64,000 nucleotides of DNA from Endotrypanum monterogeii (lineage: Eukaryota > Euglenozoa > Kinetoplastea > Trypanosomatida > Trypanosomatidae): contig CM007346.1 in assembly GCA_000333855.2 (NCBI GenBank), positions 962,365 through 1,026,364 of the forward strand, in the 5' to 3' direction. Positions 52,679 to 63,250 of this stretch are shown piece by piece. How positions within the stretch are numbered: position 1 is the first letter of the stretch; every line of letters starts with the position of its first letter. Position numbers and translations under genes: made by a program. The notes beneath the pieces are model-generated. The model saw nothing but the letters and a program-made list of their open reading frames with translations, had not been told where the DNA came from and made no database searches.

Positions 52679-54239
52679 CTGGGGCTCGCAACGATCGCCT
52701 GCGCCAGCGGCAGTCCTCAGCATCTCCGTCTGCACGTCTGTGGGCTTGCCGATTATTGCCCCTCACCGTTTCTCTATTGCTGTCTAACAAGTTGTCACCG
52801 ATTTGGGAGGAGTGACTCTTGTTCACCGCCCCCTTCCTCTCTTCAGACTGCTAACAACCCACGATGGGAGTACACTACAAGGCCCTTCCTCCTTCACCTG
52901 TTTTAGAATATACATATATATATATATTTTTTTTCGGAGTACGTATTGACTTTCTCCTAGATTCTCTCTCTTTGATATCAGACCCACTCGCCATCGCGCT
53001 CAACACCACCACTACACGGTTCGCCATGCTGGCGTTCTGGCGGTGACCATCTATATATATATATATATAACACGGTGTTTTATAGCTGCTAACGTCTCTT
53101 TGCACGTGTGTGCGTCTGTTGCAGTGCGCTGGCGATTTTTATGAATTAGATTCTTTTTTTTTCCTTTATCATGAGTCTTGTTACGGTGGTGACGAGATGG
53201 AAGTTTTTCATGACCACTGACCTCCTCCTCGGAACTGGAGTTTACACCGTCGCCACCGACACGTTTTTTTTTTGTTCTTGTTCATTTTTTTTTTTTTTGA
53301 GGACACCTCTTCACGTGCTTCTCAAGCCTAAAGTATTGTCAGAAGCGGCGGCTAGACCGCAGAGGTGATACCGAGGTGGGGTCCCTGCAGCGCCTGCTTC
53401 TTTTCCCAGTGTGTCATCTTGTGGTGTAAGCAATACGTTTTCTGTGGTCCCAGGTACACTAGATGGGAGTAGACGTGGTCTGAAGATGCTGATACGTTTC
53501 AGCGACATCCTACTTTCGCACAACAAGCTCCCTCTTCAACACTCTGAGCAATTTGACACGCCGTCACGCACACAAAGTCGTTCATGGCTTCTCTTTCGAC
53601 TAGTATAAGGCCTTTTTTATTATTATCTCCACTTGTAGCGACTCCTTTGATGTCGAGGGCGGTAGCTACATGTAGAGGTATATGCACACGTTTCCCTTTT
53701 CCTTCCCTCGCCACACTACCCGGTGCAAAGGTGGGCGGAGGCACCCTTTGTGCGACTTACCTCTGATCGATGTGCAGCTGTCCTTATTTCTTTGTGTCGT
53801 AGGAGTATGTTTATGAGTGGAAAGTACAGTACTCTCTCTCTCTCTCTATAAAAACGGAGATTTCACTACTCCTCAAGAGGACACGGTCAAACAACCCCCT
53901 ACTGGATGACATCGCACAATTTTATGCACCCACCCACACGCTGCCGTAGGAAGGGCACCATGCTGCTCACAGCACCCTATTTCATCCCTTTCCCGTCCCT
54001 GTCTCGTTTTATTCTCGACTCTAGGTGGCCTTTCAAAACATTCCAGCATGCACATATGCTCCTGCTCTCACTATCACGCACGCCCCCGTCTCAGCCTCCA
54101 TTCGTGTTTCCTTTTTTTGGTGCAGCAGTGCCGTCAGCCTCTCTGTTTGTTCTATTTGTATTCCTTCTGGCCTCCTTGACTCTTCCCCTCTTCCCAACAC
54201 CGCTGGATGGCGTAGCGCACACATACCTAGGCAGAATTC
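52679..54239. other. Intergenic region before the ABC transporter
   Basis: No gene seen. It contains short TA tracts (52913-52928, 53052-53070), a (CT)n run at 53832-53846 and T-runs. Confidence 0.72.
54098..54125 (+). promoter_or_regulatory. Predicted spliced-leader acceptor for the ABC transporter
   Basis: A T/C-rich stretch ends in GGTGCAG (54119-54125), 114 bases before the ATG. A second AG at about 54214, after another T/C tract, is an alternative. Confidence 0.5.
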
Positions 54240-57200
54240 ATGTCAGCAGACTCCAATACAATGAGCGATGAGACTCCTTCCACAGCAGAGAAGGCGGTAA
54301 CAACGAAAAAGAAAAGGATGGTCCCCATCTTTACACTTCTCCGTTATCGTACACGGTCAGAGTGGTTCGCCATCATATTGGGCAGCATCGCTGCTTTCTT
54401 CTCTGGTGGTTCAACTCCACTATTCATGTACTTTTTCGGACGTATGACAACGAACGCATACAACGACGAGATCGCCCCTAAGGTAACGCGCGATTTTGCC
54501 ATGTTGATGACACTGGTCGGTGCGCTTTCAATGGTGCTCGTCATGATAAAGACAGCCGCGTATCAAGTGACTGCAACACGTCTGGTTGGTCGCATCAAGG
54601 ACGCCTACTTCAGCGCCGTTATCAACCAGGACATGAGCTGGCACGATAGCCATAAGCCTGGGGAGCTCATTTCTCGTTTGACAGGCGACACACGTGTTAT
54701 CCTTAACGGTGTCAACGATCGATTCGCTGCGTGGATCGAGAGTCTCGGTACTGGCCTCGTGGGCATTGTTCTTGCTTTCATGTCTAGCTGGCAGCTGACA
54801 TTGCTTGTTGCTAGCAGCCTTCCCCTCATCGCTCTTGTGGTTTACTTTCTCTCTCTCGCGTCCTCTCGCAACATCGTCGTGACCCGGAGGCAATACGCGG
54901 TGGCCGCTGCTATTGCCCAGGAAGTCATGCAAAACATCAAGATAGTGCAGGTCTTCAATCGACAGATGGACGAGGTAGTACGCTTCTCGCAAACAGTCGT
55001 GGGGTCCCGAAAAGCAGGTATCAAGAAAGAGTTCCTCTCGTCCATGTCTGGGGGTGCTGTCATGGGAATCTTGCTTAGTATGATTGGATGTGCATTTATT
55101 CTTGCTGCGTACCTTGTCCGCAGCGGCCGCGCCGACGTCGGTTCCATCGCTGCATCCCTCCTGACCGTATTGTACGCTGTCATAGGACTCGGACAAGTTT
55201 TCCCAGCTCTTATGAGCTTTGTCGAGGCGCGGACTGCAGCGGAACCCATTTTCACTACAATTGATGAGCAGCCACTAATTGACCTCAATGCGGTTGGTAG
55301 AAGAGCGGCATTTCACCACTGTATTGAGGTGAAGAATGTCAGCTTCGCTTACCCGACACGCCCTGATCAACACATTTTCGAACATTTGAGTGTGAAAATA
55401 CAAAAAGGACAGAAGATCGCCTTCGCCGGTGCAACAGGGTGTGGTAAGTCGACCATACTAGGTTTGATTCAACGCTTTTATGATCCCCAATGGGGCGGCG
55501 TCTACGTCGACGGTCACGATCTCCGCGATCTGGACCTCAAGTCCTGGCGTCACCTTATTAGCATTGTTTCCCAAGAGCCGAGTTTGTTCGCCGGATCAGT
55601 CTTGGACAACGTCCGCGTGGGGCGGCGCAGTGCAAGCTTCGAGGAGGTGGTGAAGGCTTGCAAGCAGGCCCGTATTCACGAGACGATCGTAACTCTGCCA
55701 CGCGGGTATAATTCTTCTATTGGTGCGGTGGGCAGCCAATTGAGTGGTGGCCAGAAGCAGCGCCTCGCCATCGCCCGTGCAATTCTTCGTGGTGCCGAGA
55801 TCCTCCTCCTCGATGAGGCAACCAGCGCGCTAGACCGAAAGTCGGAGGTGGAGGTGCAGCGCGCCATAGACAGTCTTATGCATAACAGTAGACTGACTGT
55901 GATCACGGTTGCGCATCGAATGGCTACCATCCGAAACATGGACTGCATCTATTTTCTCGATGGATCACGCGAAAAAGGGAGTCATATTGTTGAAAGCGGC
56001 AGTTACGACGAGCTCATGCGCATGAATGGCCGCTTTGCCGCAATGGTGATGATGCAGGACACCGACACAGGAAAGTTACGCACTGTTGTGCATGACACAA
56101 GCTTCTACCTCTACCCCGAGCAACACGACGGAGACATCAGTTGCCCCGGCTCGAGTGATGAGGCTCACAGCGAAAGGGGTTCATGGGAATCAAATAACAA
56201 TAGCTTTTACGAAGAGAACGATCACTGGAGCCAATACACCAATATCGAGGACGTGCCGTTTGAGTACCGCACTGATTGGGAGGAGCGGCGCACGAATGTG
56301 TCCATGTGGCGGGTCATCAAAATGACAAAAGGTCGTTGGTGGGCGATATTGCTGGGACTGCTGGGCTCCGTTTTAACTGCCCTAATCCTTCCCTGCGTTG
56401 TTCTCATGATCACACTCCTCATCAACACTCTTGGCGATTACCTCCAGACACACAATAACAAGCAGATGCAGAAGCAGATGGCTCTCTATGTCATTGGACT
56501 CTTCGCTTTGGGTGCATTGTACTTTATAGGGGCGGTTCTCACGGGGTTTTATGGCTATATCGGTGAGTACATCACCTGTGAACTGCGGACAATGCTCTTC
56601 CAGCAGATTCTACGACAGGATCAAACCTTCTTCGACATGTCCCGTCGCGATCCTGGTGCCTTGGCAACTGTTCTCTCCAGTGACTGTGAGGCAGTGCATC
56701 AACTGTATGGCCCTACCCTAGGATCACGCCTCAAGTCTATCTGCTCTTTTGGCGGTGGCATTGCTATAGGTATTGTCATGCAGTGGAAGGTAGCACTTGT
56801 ATGCCTGGCCAGTATGCCCCTGTTTGTTGGCACTATCGTCATCCAGCAGGTGTTCTTCGATGATACTCGAAAGGTTCGCGAGAGTGGTGTGGATACAATG
56901 GTCAGCGAAGCTTTCGGGTCTATACGCACCGTGACCTCCTTTAACCTTCAGAATCAAATCACCAACAGGTACAGGCGCATCGTCAATGATGCGGAACAGA
57001 CCGCTGAGCGCCGCTCTGTTTTGATTAGTATCCTTGTTGGGATGATGGATATGACGCTTATGGGATCGATGGCTCTCTCGTTTTGGTACGGTGGCACGCT
57101 GATCGAAAAAGGTGAGACACACTTCGGCAACGTTCTGATCGCAGTTATGGCGATTGCTATGGGCTCAACACTGGCGGGCGCGGAAGCGGGCAGCTTTGCA

Positions 57201-58046
57201 ACAAAGCTGCGTGATGCTCGAGAGGCATCCAGGCGTGTTTTCACCATCATCGATCGAGTGCCGGCAGTGGATGTTTACGAGTATGGCGAGGACCATTTCA
57301 AAGATAAAGTGGGCATCAAACTAAAACACGTTGACTTTTCTTATCCGGCACGTGAGGGGGTGGAAGTTCTAGGTGACCTATCTCTCCGCTTCCGAGCAGG
57401 CTCGTCGAATGGCCTTATGGGGCAGACAGGTTGTGGAAAGTCAACCATTGTGCAAATTCTCGCGCGCTTTTACCCCGTCTCCTCGGGCAAGGTGCTCATC
57501 AACGGCAAAAACATCAACTCGCTCGATCTCGTCACATGGCGTGATCAGCTGAGCATTGTGCTGCAAGAGCCCTTTTTATTTAGCGGCACCATCCGAGACA
57601 ACATCAAATACTCGTTGCCTGATGCTGAGGAGGAGGAAGTAATTGAGGCTGCCAAGATTGCCTGCATCCACGACGATATTTTGAAAATGCAGCATGGCTA
57701 TGACACGGAGGTGGGCTACCAGGGTATGCAACTTAGCGGCGGGCAAAAACAGCGTGTGGCCATTGCCCGAGGGGTTATTCGATGTGCTAAGCTGCTGCTG
57801 CTCGACGAAGCTACAAGTGCGCTCGATAATGAGACAGAGGCACGGGTACAGCGAAATCTGGACGAGTTCCAGCGGCGCTTTAATGTCACCACGGTCGCCA
57901 TCGCCCATCGCCTGGCAACCATACGCCACAGTGATCAGATTGTGGTCTTGGATAGTGGGAAGATCATCGAGCGTGGTACACACGAGGAACTTATACACCA
58001 AAATGGCGAATACAAAGTTCGATGGGAGCTCGCCAGCGCTTTATGA
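54240..58046 (+). CDS. ABCB2: P-glycoprotein-type ABC transporter (ABCB, MDR2-like)
   Basis: 1268 residues, a full transporter arranged TMD-NBD-TMD-NBD. NBD1 has Walker A GATGCGKS (397-404), signature LSGGQ (501-505) and Walker B ILLLDEATS (from 521). NBD2 has GQTGCGKS (1061-1068), LSGGQ (1165-1169) and LLLLDEATS (from 1185). Both sites are complete, so ATP hydrolysis should occur. Each membrane domain has about six helices. A polar linker (about 610-690) joins the halves. Leishmania ABCB proteins export drugs; length and neighbours fit MDR2/ABCB2 rather than MDR1, but this paralogue choice is from memory. Two ATGs (54240, 54261) are possible starts; the first is used. Confidence 0.93.
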   Translation: MSADSNTMSDETPSTAEKAVTTKKKRMVPIFTLLRYRTRSEWFAIILGSIAAFFSGGSTPLFMYFFGRMTTNAYNDEIAPKVTRDFAMLMTLVGALSMVLVMIKTAAYQVTATRLVGRIKDAYFSAVINQDMSWHDSHKPGELISRLTGDTRVILNGVNDRFAAWIESLGTGLVGIVLAFMSSWQLTLLVASSLPLIALVVYFLSLASSRNIVVTRRQYAVAAAIAQEVMQNIKIVQVFNRQMDEVVRFSQTVVGSRKAGIKKEFLSSMSGGAVMGILLSMIGCAFILAAYLVRSGRADVGSIAASLLTVLYAVIGLGQVFPALMSFVEARTAAEPIFTTIDEQPLIDLNAVGRRAAFHHCIEVKNVSFAYPTRPDQHIFEHLSVKIQKGQKIAFAGATGCGKSTILGLIQRFYDPQWGGVYVDGHDLRDLDLKSWRHLISIVSQEPSLFAGSVLDNVRVGRRSASFEEVVKACKQARIHETIVTLPRGYNSSIGAVGSQLSGGQKQRLAIARAILRGAEILLLDEATSALDRKSEVEVQRAIDSLMHNSRLTVITVAHRMATIRNMDCIYFLDGSREKGSHIVESGSYDELMRMNGRFAAMVMMQDTDTGKLRTVVHDTSFYLYPEQHDGDISCPGSSDEAHSERGSWESNNNSFYEENDHWSQYTNIEDVPFEYRTDWEERRTNVSMWRVIKMTKGRWWAILLGLLGSVLTALILPCVVLMITLLINTLGDYLQTHNNKQMQKQMALYVIGLFALGALYFIGAVLTGFYGYIGEYITCELRTMLFQQILRQDQTFFDMSRRDPGALATVLSSDCEAVHQLYGPTLGSRLKSICSFGGGIAIGIVMQWKVALVCLASMPLFVGTIVIQQVFFDDTRKVRESGVDTMVSEAFGSIRTVTSFNLQNQITNRYRRIVNDAEQTAERRSVLISILVGMMDMTLMGSMALSFWYGGTLIEKGETHFGNVLIAVMAIAMGSTLAGAEAGSFATKLRDAREASRRVFTIIDRVPAVDVYEYGEDHFKDKVGIKLKHVDFSYPAREGVEVLGDLSLRFRAGSSNGLMGQTGCGKSTIVQILARFYPVSSGKVLINGKNINSLDLVTWRDQLSIVLQEPFLFSGTIRDNIKYSLPDAEEEEVIEAAKIACIHDDILKMQHGYDTEVGYQGMQLSGGQKQRVAIARGVIRCAKLLLLDEATSALDNETEARVQRNLDEFQRRFNVTTVAIAHRLATIRHSDQIVVLDSGKIIERGTHEELIHQNGEYKVRWELASAL

Positions 58047-58351
58047 GAGTTAAAGCAAAGAGCGGGTCACTCCTTCTCGCAAGCAGTTTTCTTTTTTTTT
58101 TCCACCTCAAAGGTAGTCCGCCTCCCTCCTTTTTCACCGTGTCTCACACCATGTTAGATACTGTTCACTTCATTGCTCTTGTGTTTTCCGCAGGCATGTC
58201 TACGTTTGGGTGCATGTGTGCGCTTCCCAGACACATTCATCATTTCACTGATGTGTTTTTTTTTTTTTGGTGCTTGTTTTTCACCATCTAGGGCTTTATG
58301 ACCCCGTGAACTTCTTTGGAATGATTTGTGCCTCTCCATCTGCAGCGTTTC

Positions 58352-58371
58352 TGTGTGTGTGTGTGTGTGTG
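58352..58371 (+). repeat. (TG)n microsatellite
   Basis: Short perfect TG run in the likely 3' UTR of the ABC transporter. Confidence 0.9.
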
Positions 58372-58847
58372 GCCATGTTTTGATTTTGGGATAAATCGTG
58401 TGCAGGAGCTTTTTTGACAATCTTGTCTCGTCTTTTTCGTTTGTTCCTCATGTTTTATCTTCCTATTCATTCACCCGCCCCATGCTTGTCGTGTATTTTT
58501 GGGAGCCCAGTAAGCTCTTGAGTAGACTTTCTCGACATCGGTGTTGGTTTTTATGCTGCTTTCATCTCATTTGTGATTTCTCGATGTGCGCAGAGACTCA
58601 AGGATTTATTGTCTTTTTTTTTTTGTAGCGTTTCCATTCATCGTTGATCACGATAAACAAGGCGTTATTATAGACACTGACATTGTCTAGTCGGCTTATC
58701 GCTTGCTTAGTCCTCTCCTGAAATATTTTTGTTTTCTATCATCCTTTATGTGCAGGCGGCCTTTTATCTAATTTCCGTTCTTGAGGGCGACTCGCTTTTT
58801 GAGAGTTCTGAGCCCGATAGGGTTCTCTCTCTTTGACGGAAGTGAGA

Positions 58848-59183
58848 ATGCAGTTAAATGACTTCATAAACGGGCACTCGTCCCATACGGGCGTACCAAC
58901 AAGTCGAGGAGGCACACTTCGAAGGGCTCTTCAACATGCGTGCGTGAGTGTTGCCAGCGGGAAAAGTAAGCAAGTATCTCCCCACTGCTCACCAACCGTC
59001 TGTGCCGTACACGATGCAGTCGCGGGAGTGTCGGACAGGAAAGTAACAACATATTCCCATACTCCTCTGCACAACCACGCGGCCAGTGTAATAGTAAGGG
59101 AAGGGCTTCTCTCTAGGTACTTGTGCGCTCGACTGCCAGCCGTCTCGGGGCACCATAGTCAGCAGGCTTCCCTCTCCGAATAA
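58848..59183 (+). CDS. Candidate small protein, 111 residues
   Basis: An ATG-initiated frame of 111 codons, rich in Ser, His, Val and Arg with seven or so scattered Cys/His pairs and no clear domain. It follows TTCTCTCTCTTTGACGGAAG, a weak acceptor whose AG is only 6 bases before the ATG. The opposite strand is also open for about 90 codons over part of it. Composition is closer to coding than to the flanking DNA, but no family is recognised. Confidence 0.38.
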   Translation: MQLNDFINGHSSHTGVPTSRGGTLRRALQHACVSVASGKSKQVSPHCSPTVCAVHDAVAGVSDRKVTTYSHTPLHNHAASVIVREGLLSRYLCARLPAVSGHHSQQASLSE

Positions 59184-60337
59184 GAGAAGAGTTGTATATA
59201 TTTTGCACTGTTTGTCTGGGGTCCCCAACGACAACGGTGCACGTGTTCTCGCGAGGTAACTGTCCTTCCACACGACAGCTCAAACCACCACCTCCCTTTT
59301 CTCCCCCTAGTAAGATTGACATAAAGTATGTGACGTCTGCCGATCTTTAATGTCACCTTCTGGGTGAGGTCGCCCGGGGGGGGGAGTAAGGAGGGGGAAG
59401 AGGTGTACCTTTTTTCTTCCTTCAAATTTATAACTTCGATTTTTCATTTTACGTGTTCATGTCAATCCTTCTGTGTTTTTTTTGTCTGAATACTTCATCG
59501 TCTCAATATGATCAATTGTCTCGTGAGGTCTACCTGACTGTGTTTCGCACTGGTATTTCTTTCGGTAGGCGTGGGTATGTGTATACTTTTTTCCCCCTAC
59601 TATTGCCCTGCAGCTCATATTGAGGCGCGTCTTCCTAAAGATAAGGTTTCTATACAATTTTGCTGTCTGCCCACACACACACACACACAGGCAACACACA
59701 TCTCGGCCCATTTGAGCGTTTTTTTTTCTCTGTCTTGAAAGATGCTGCATCCAAACCCATCTGTTTCGGTGCAACCTGAGAGGGGAGGGGGGACATGTCA
59801 CACAACCAAAGAAGTCCTCACTTCGCTATTTTTTTTTCTTCGTACTCTGGGTGTAAGAAATGTCTGCTTTTACGATACAGAAATCCAGGATGTGTATACA
59901 TGAGTCATGATTTGTGCAACAGACTACTGATCACCCTTATTTCTATTATCGCGCTGCTTTTTCTCCACTTTTTTAAATTCTACTTCCGCGCATTCTAAGG
60001 AACACCAACAACAAATAGGGTCGACAAAGATATGCGAGTGCCAACAATAAAACAAACAACAAAAAAGAGCGAAGTTCTGACAATTTTTCTGAAAAAAATG
60101 CTTAGCCGCTTTTGTAACCGACGTCCTTTACAGTTTTTCTACTACTGCTTTACTGCATGATGTGTGGCTCACCTATTCTGATCTCCAGGAATCTACTTTT
60201 TTTTTTTTTTAAGTCCTCGCTGTGCTATTGCACATGCACAAAGGGTAAAAGGTTCATCACTCACAACTCAGATTTTATCCCGTTATGGGCATCCTAACTA
60301 GTAGCGGGTATGCCTTCAAATCAATGGTTGTTCTTGA

Positions 60338-60625
60338 GCAACCCTCTTGCATAGGTCGAGTCAGCGAGTCAGTGCTGTATTGAGGGAAAGTTGGCGGTGC
60401 GGTGAACTGTACGCCAAGTGGGTGACTGAATTATTTCACCCGAACTACAGAGAAAGTCGTGCATACACTGGTTTAGCGAACAAATTATTTGAAAGTCTTA
60501 TAACACGCTTATGGGAAGGATGTGATCAATATGCGTGGTCGTGGGTGCACCGCCTGGAGCACCTCGGTGGCACGCTCGGGGGACACTTCAGGGTACCTCA
60601 TCCTTCGGCTGGTACCTTCAGATAG
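60338..60625 (+). pseudogene. Coding-like fragment without start codon
   Basis: An open stretch of 95 codons ending in TAG, with protein-like content such as ELYAKWVTELFHPNYRESRA but no in-frame ATG. Codons are AT-rich (TTA, GAA, ACA, AGA), unlike the confident genes nearby. This may mark old transferred or mobile-element sequence. No family is recognised. Confidence 0.35.
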
Positions 60626-60669
60626 ACACCCAGAGGTGAGCTGAAAACATATACACTTATACAAACACG

Positions 60670-60672
<3 letters not shown>

Positions 60673-60717
<45 letters not shown>
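60673..60717 (+). repeat. (AT)n microsatellite
   Basis: About 22 AT units ending in TTTAGTAGC, the same 3' flank as the tract at 62430-62469. Confidence 0.96.
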
Positions 60718-60718
<1 letters not shown>

Positions 60719-60719
<1 letters not shown>

Positions 60720-60937
60720 GTAGCTGTTACCCTTCGCTGAGAGATGCAGCACTGAGGGACGAGTTGGAGGACTTGATCGGAATCATCGAAGCAAACGTAT
60801 CTATCCTATTCAAGTCACGCAGTTCAGCTGGGACTCCGCCACGGGTCGGCGAGGAACTCGGCAGCGGATTGATGAGGCAGAGCTCTCCTCGACGTCATGC
60901 TGCGGTGAGCGAGGGATCTACCTGGGCCGAAAGTTGA
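60719..60937 (+). pseudogene. Coding-like fragment downstream of a TA tract
   Basis: The 72-codon stretch from the end of the TA run to TGA at 60937 encodes helical, charged sequence (SLRDAALRDELEDLIGIIEA) followed by a Ser/Arg-rich tail. There is no ATG. It looks like the C-terminal part of a lost gene. It is in a different frame from 60338-60625 and may or may not be the same gene. Confidence 0.35.
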
Positions 60938-61689
60938 TTCAAAGGCTGCGCTGTTGTGCAATGACAAGATTTTGGGTCCACGATGCAGAGTGGGTTTTTG
61001 TAATGAAAGTTTTATTTCTGGCGAGGGTGGTGGTGGTAGTGGTATGACTTTGGGAATCTGATATTATGCGAGATATACAACTGCTGTGTGTCTTCAGGAC
61101 TGTGCAAATATGTCACGGCGGATTTTTCGTAACTCAGGGCCCAGGCCCCACCGGCGCGGGACTATGGCCTGTTACCATCTACACGATCCAGTCTCCGCTT
61201 TCTGCCCGGCTGGGATTTGTCGTGCAACGCATGCATCAGGCCACTCTGTGGCTTTCGTTGTGATGTTTCTTCTCTCTTTCTTCAATCCACCGTGCACATG
61301 ATGTGCCCCCTCCTCGCAAGAACAAAAAAAACATGTGAAAAGGAAGGGTTTGGAGAGACTGCCGGCGACAGGGCCATTACACAACTACATATATATATAT
61401 ATAATATACATGTATACTTGCGGTGTACATACGTGAGAATTGTGAAGACGCCGGCAGCTAGACTCTTTTGTTGAGATTGGCGATCCGGCATCCGGTCAAT
61501 GTAGGGGGGAGTAGAGGTGCGGGATATGACAAGACAATGGCGATGCACGTGCGCATCATTCTAGGCCATTGCCTGCGATGAAGCAACGGGTGAGGGAGCC
61601 TCTCCAAAAGAAGAGGGAGTCTTTACGTGGGGAGACGAGGACGTCCAGGATCAATGCAAAATCGAAAGCTTACAGGAATATGGTGGTGA

Positions 61690-62248
61690 GTATGAACGTA
61701 AACGCCGCTTTGCTGTGCCTCACTCTATACGTGTTGGACTGCTTGATGAGGATGCGATACGGCGTGCCGCCCGGTGCTCGGCTGTCCCTCAGCATTGTGC
61801 CGTGGACAGTCTACTGCCTACAAGGCTTCTGGGGAATGGCAGTGCAGGAAGACTTGCAAAGGCTCACAGAAACAGAAATTCTGTGCCATGGGAACAACTG
61901 GTCTGGCAGCTGACGGGGACAGCGTTTTGATTCCATAGGCAAACAACAGTGAAAGGATATCATTGCGCTTCAGGTAGCGGCCCAAGGCCGACGTGACTGA
62001 CCATCGTCCGACCATATTGGTGGAGTCGATCATGAGTTCGTGCAGCGTCAAGATGTATTTGTCCATAGGGCACTCCCTTGTCGCTCGATTTATGGACATG
62101 GACGGGCGAGTCGGGTGTGGAGAAGTGTTAAGATATGGTGCAACACCTGAAGGCCTTCCATCAAAACGCCTCTATCTACTGTGTCGATGGTGCTTGAGAA
62201 TGCATAGGACTCAGTGTACCGACCAAAAAAAAGTACCTCGGCCTGCAT
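61690..62248 (-). pseudogene. Frame-broken coding relic on the opposite strand
   Basis: Read on the minus strand, an ATG at 62248 opens 52 codons (MQAEVLFFGRYTESYAF...) ending at 62090. From 62099 another frame continues with very protein-like sequence (MDKYILTLHELMIDS; GRWSVTSALGRYLKRND) to about 61930. A third frame (about 61806-61690, SRAPGGTPYRILIKQSN) then takes over. The chain of frames suggests one gene broken by indels. It is antisense to all other genes, so it was probably inserted. No family is recognised. Confidence 0.4.
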
Positions 62249-62428
62249 AAACTTTAGGGAAGCGCAAGGTTAACAGCTTGAGTACTTCATATATGTCCAG
62301 GCAACGCAGGAAAGAGTTCACGAGGCACTCATGAGCTCTCTGCACCCATCAATCTCGACATCGCATATGGATCTTTCGTGGTTGCTTTTTTTTTTCTCGG
62401 GGTAGACTGAACCCCGACCTGTAAGGGT

Positions 62429-62429
<1 letters not shown>

Positions 62430-62469
<40 letters not shown>
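62430..62469 (+). repeat. (AT)n microsatellite
   Basis: About 19 AT units followed by TTAGTAGCC, matching the flank of the tract at 60673-60717. Confidence 0.95.
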
Positions 62470-62471
<2 letters not shown>

Positions 62472-62693
62472 GTAGCCAGATAATATTTCCGACCCGTCCT
62501 TCGCGTACCACCGCAAAATTCTGAAGAGCAGGGCAAAACATAATTGAAAACTGCCGATGCTTTTTAAAAAAATATTTGCGGGGGGGGGTATGCAGTCTAG
62601 ACATCTCTCGTTTCGACCACAGGTACGGCGGGGGAGGGGCAGAAGCGGTTCACTTATCTATGAGAATCGAACCGGCAGAGAGAGAAGTCCATG

Positions 62694-62727
62694 GCAGGGT
62701 GAGAAGGCAGGGTGAGAAGGCAGTGTG
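62694..62727 (+). repeat. Tandem 13-bp repeat, about 2.7 units
   Basis: GCAGGGTGAGAAG repeated, with one substitution in the last partial unit. Confidence 0.85.
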
Positions 62728-63250
62728 AGCCTTAATAGTCCAAAGCGATGCCTACTATAATGCTACACGAGCAGCGTGAATACATAGATATAAATAAATA
62801 TATGTATATATACGCACCACCTCAGACTTGGGTGTAAACCCCGGACCAACCGCCACCCAAGACATTTGGAGGCAAGGAAATCATTCGAAAAAAATCTCCA
62901 AGACACTTAGCTACTCTTCTGGCATCCGTGACCTGCGCCTACAAAGTCATCGCATCTTTTCCTAGAAAGAATCGGACGTCTTGGCTCTGTGTTTGTCCTG
63001 TAGGTCCAATAGCACTAACTCTGTTATGTGAAGCTGGTAGGACGCAGATCACCTAAAAAAAATAGGGATTGCACAGTGACCGATCTTGAGGCTTTCGCTC
63101 CGCCCACCCACTTCTGTATCTCTTCGGTGCACTTGTTCTCCCCCCATGTTTTATTGACGTGTTCAGATCTCAGTGATTTCATGCTTCCGCTTGAGGGCCT
63201 GGACTTGCTCGTGTGTTATCCTCTTCGGAACGACACGTGAGAGCTACGAA

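Larger units (their letters stand above)
58047..63250. other. 5.2-kb region with few intact genes and coding-like relics
   Basis: The longest gene-poor stretch in the window. It has a T-rich part (58050-58800), a small candidate gene (58848-59183), a T/A-rich part (59190-60330), broken coding-like pieces on both strands (60338-62248), two long TA tracts (60673-60717, 62430-62469) and a 13-bp tandem repeat (about 62694-62727). The segment 62730-63250 shows nothing clear. Confidence 0.7.

Noticed and set aside
53411..53608. 65-codon frame starting at GTG
   Set aside because: No ATG at the start, weak composition and no acceptor.
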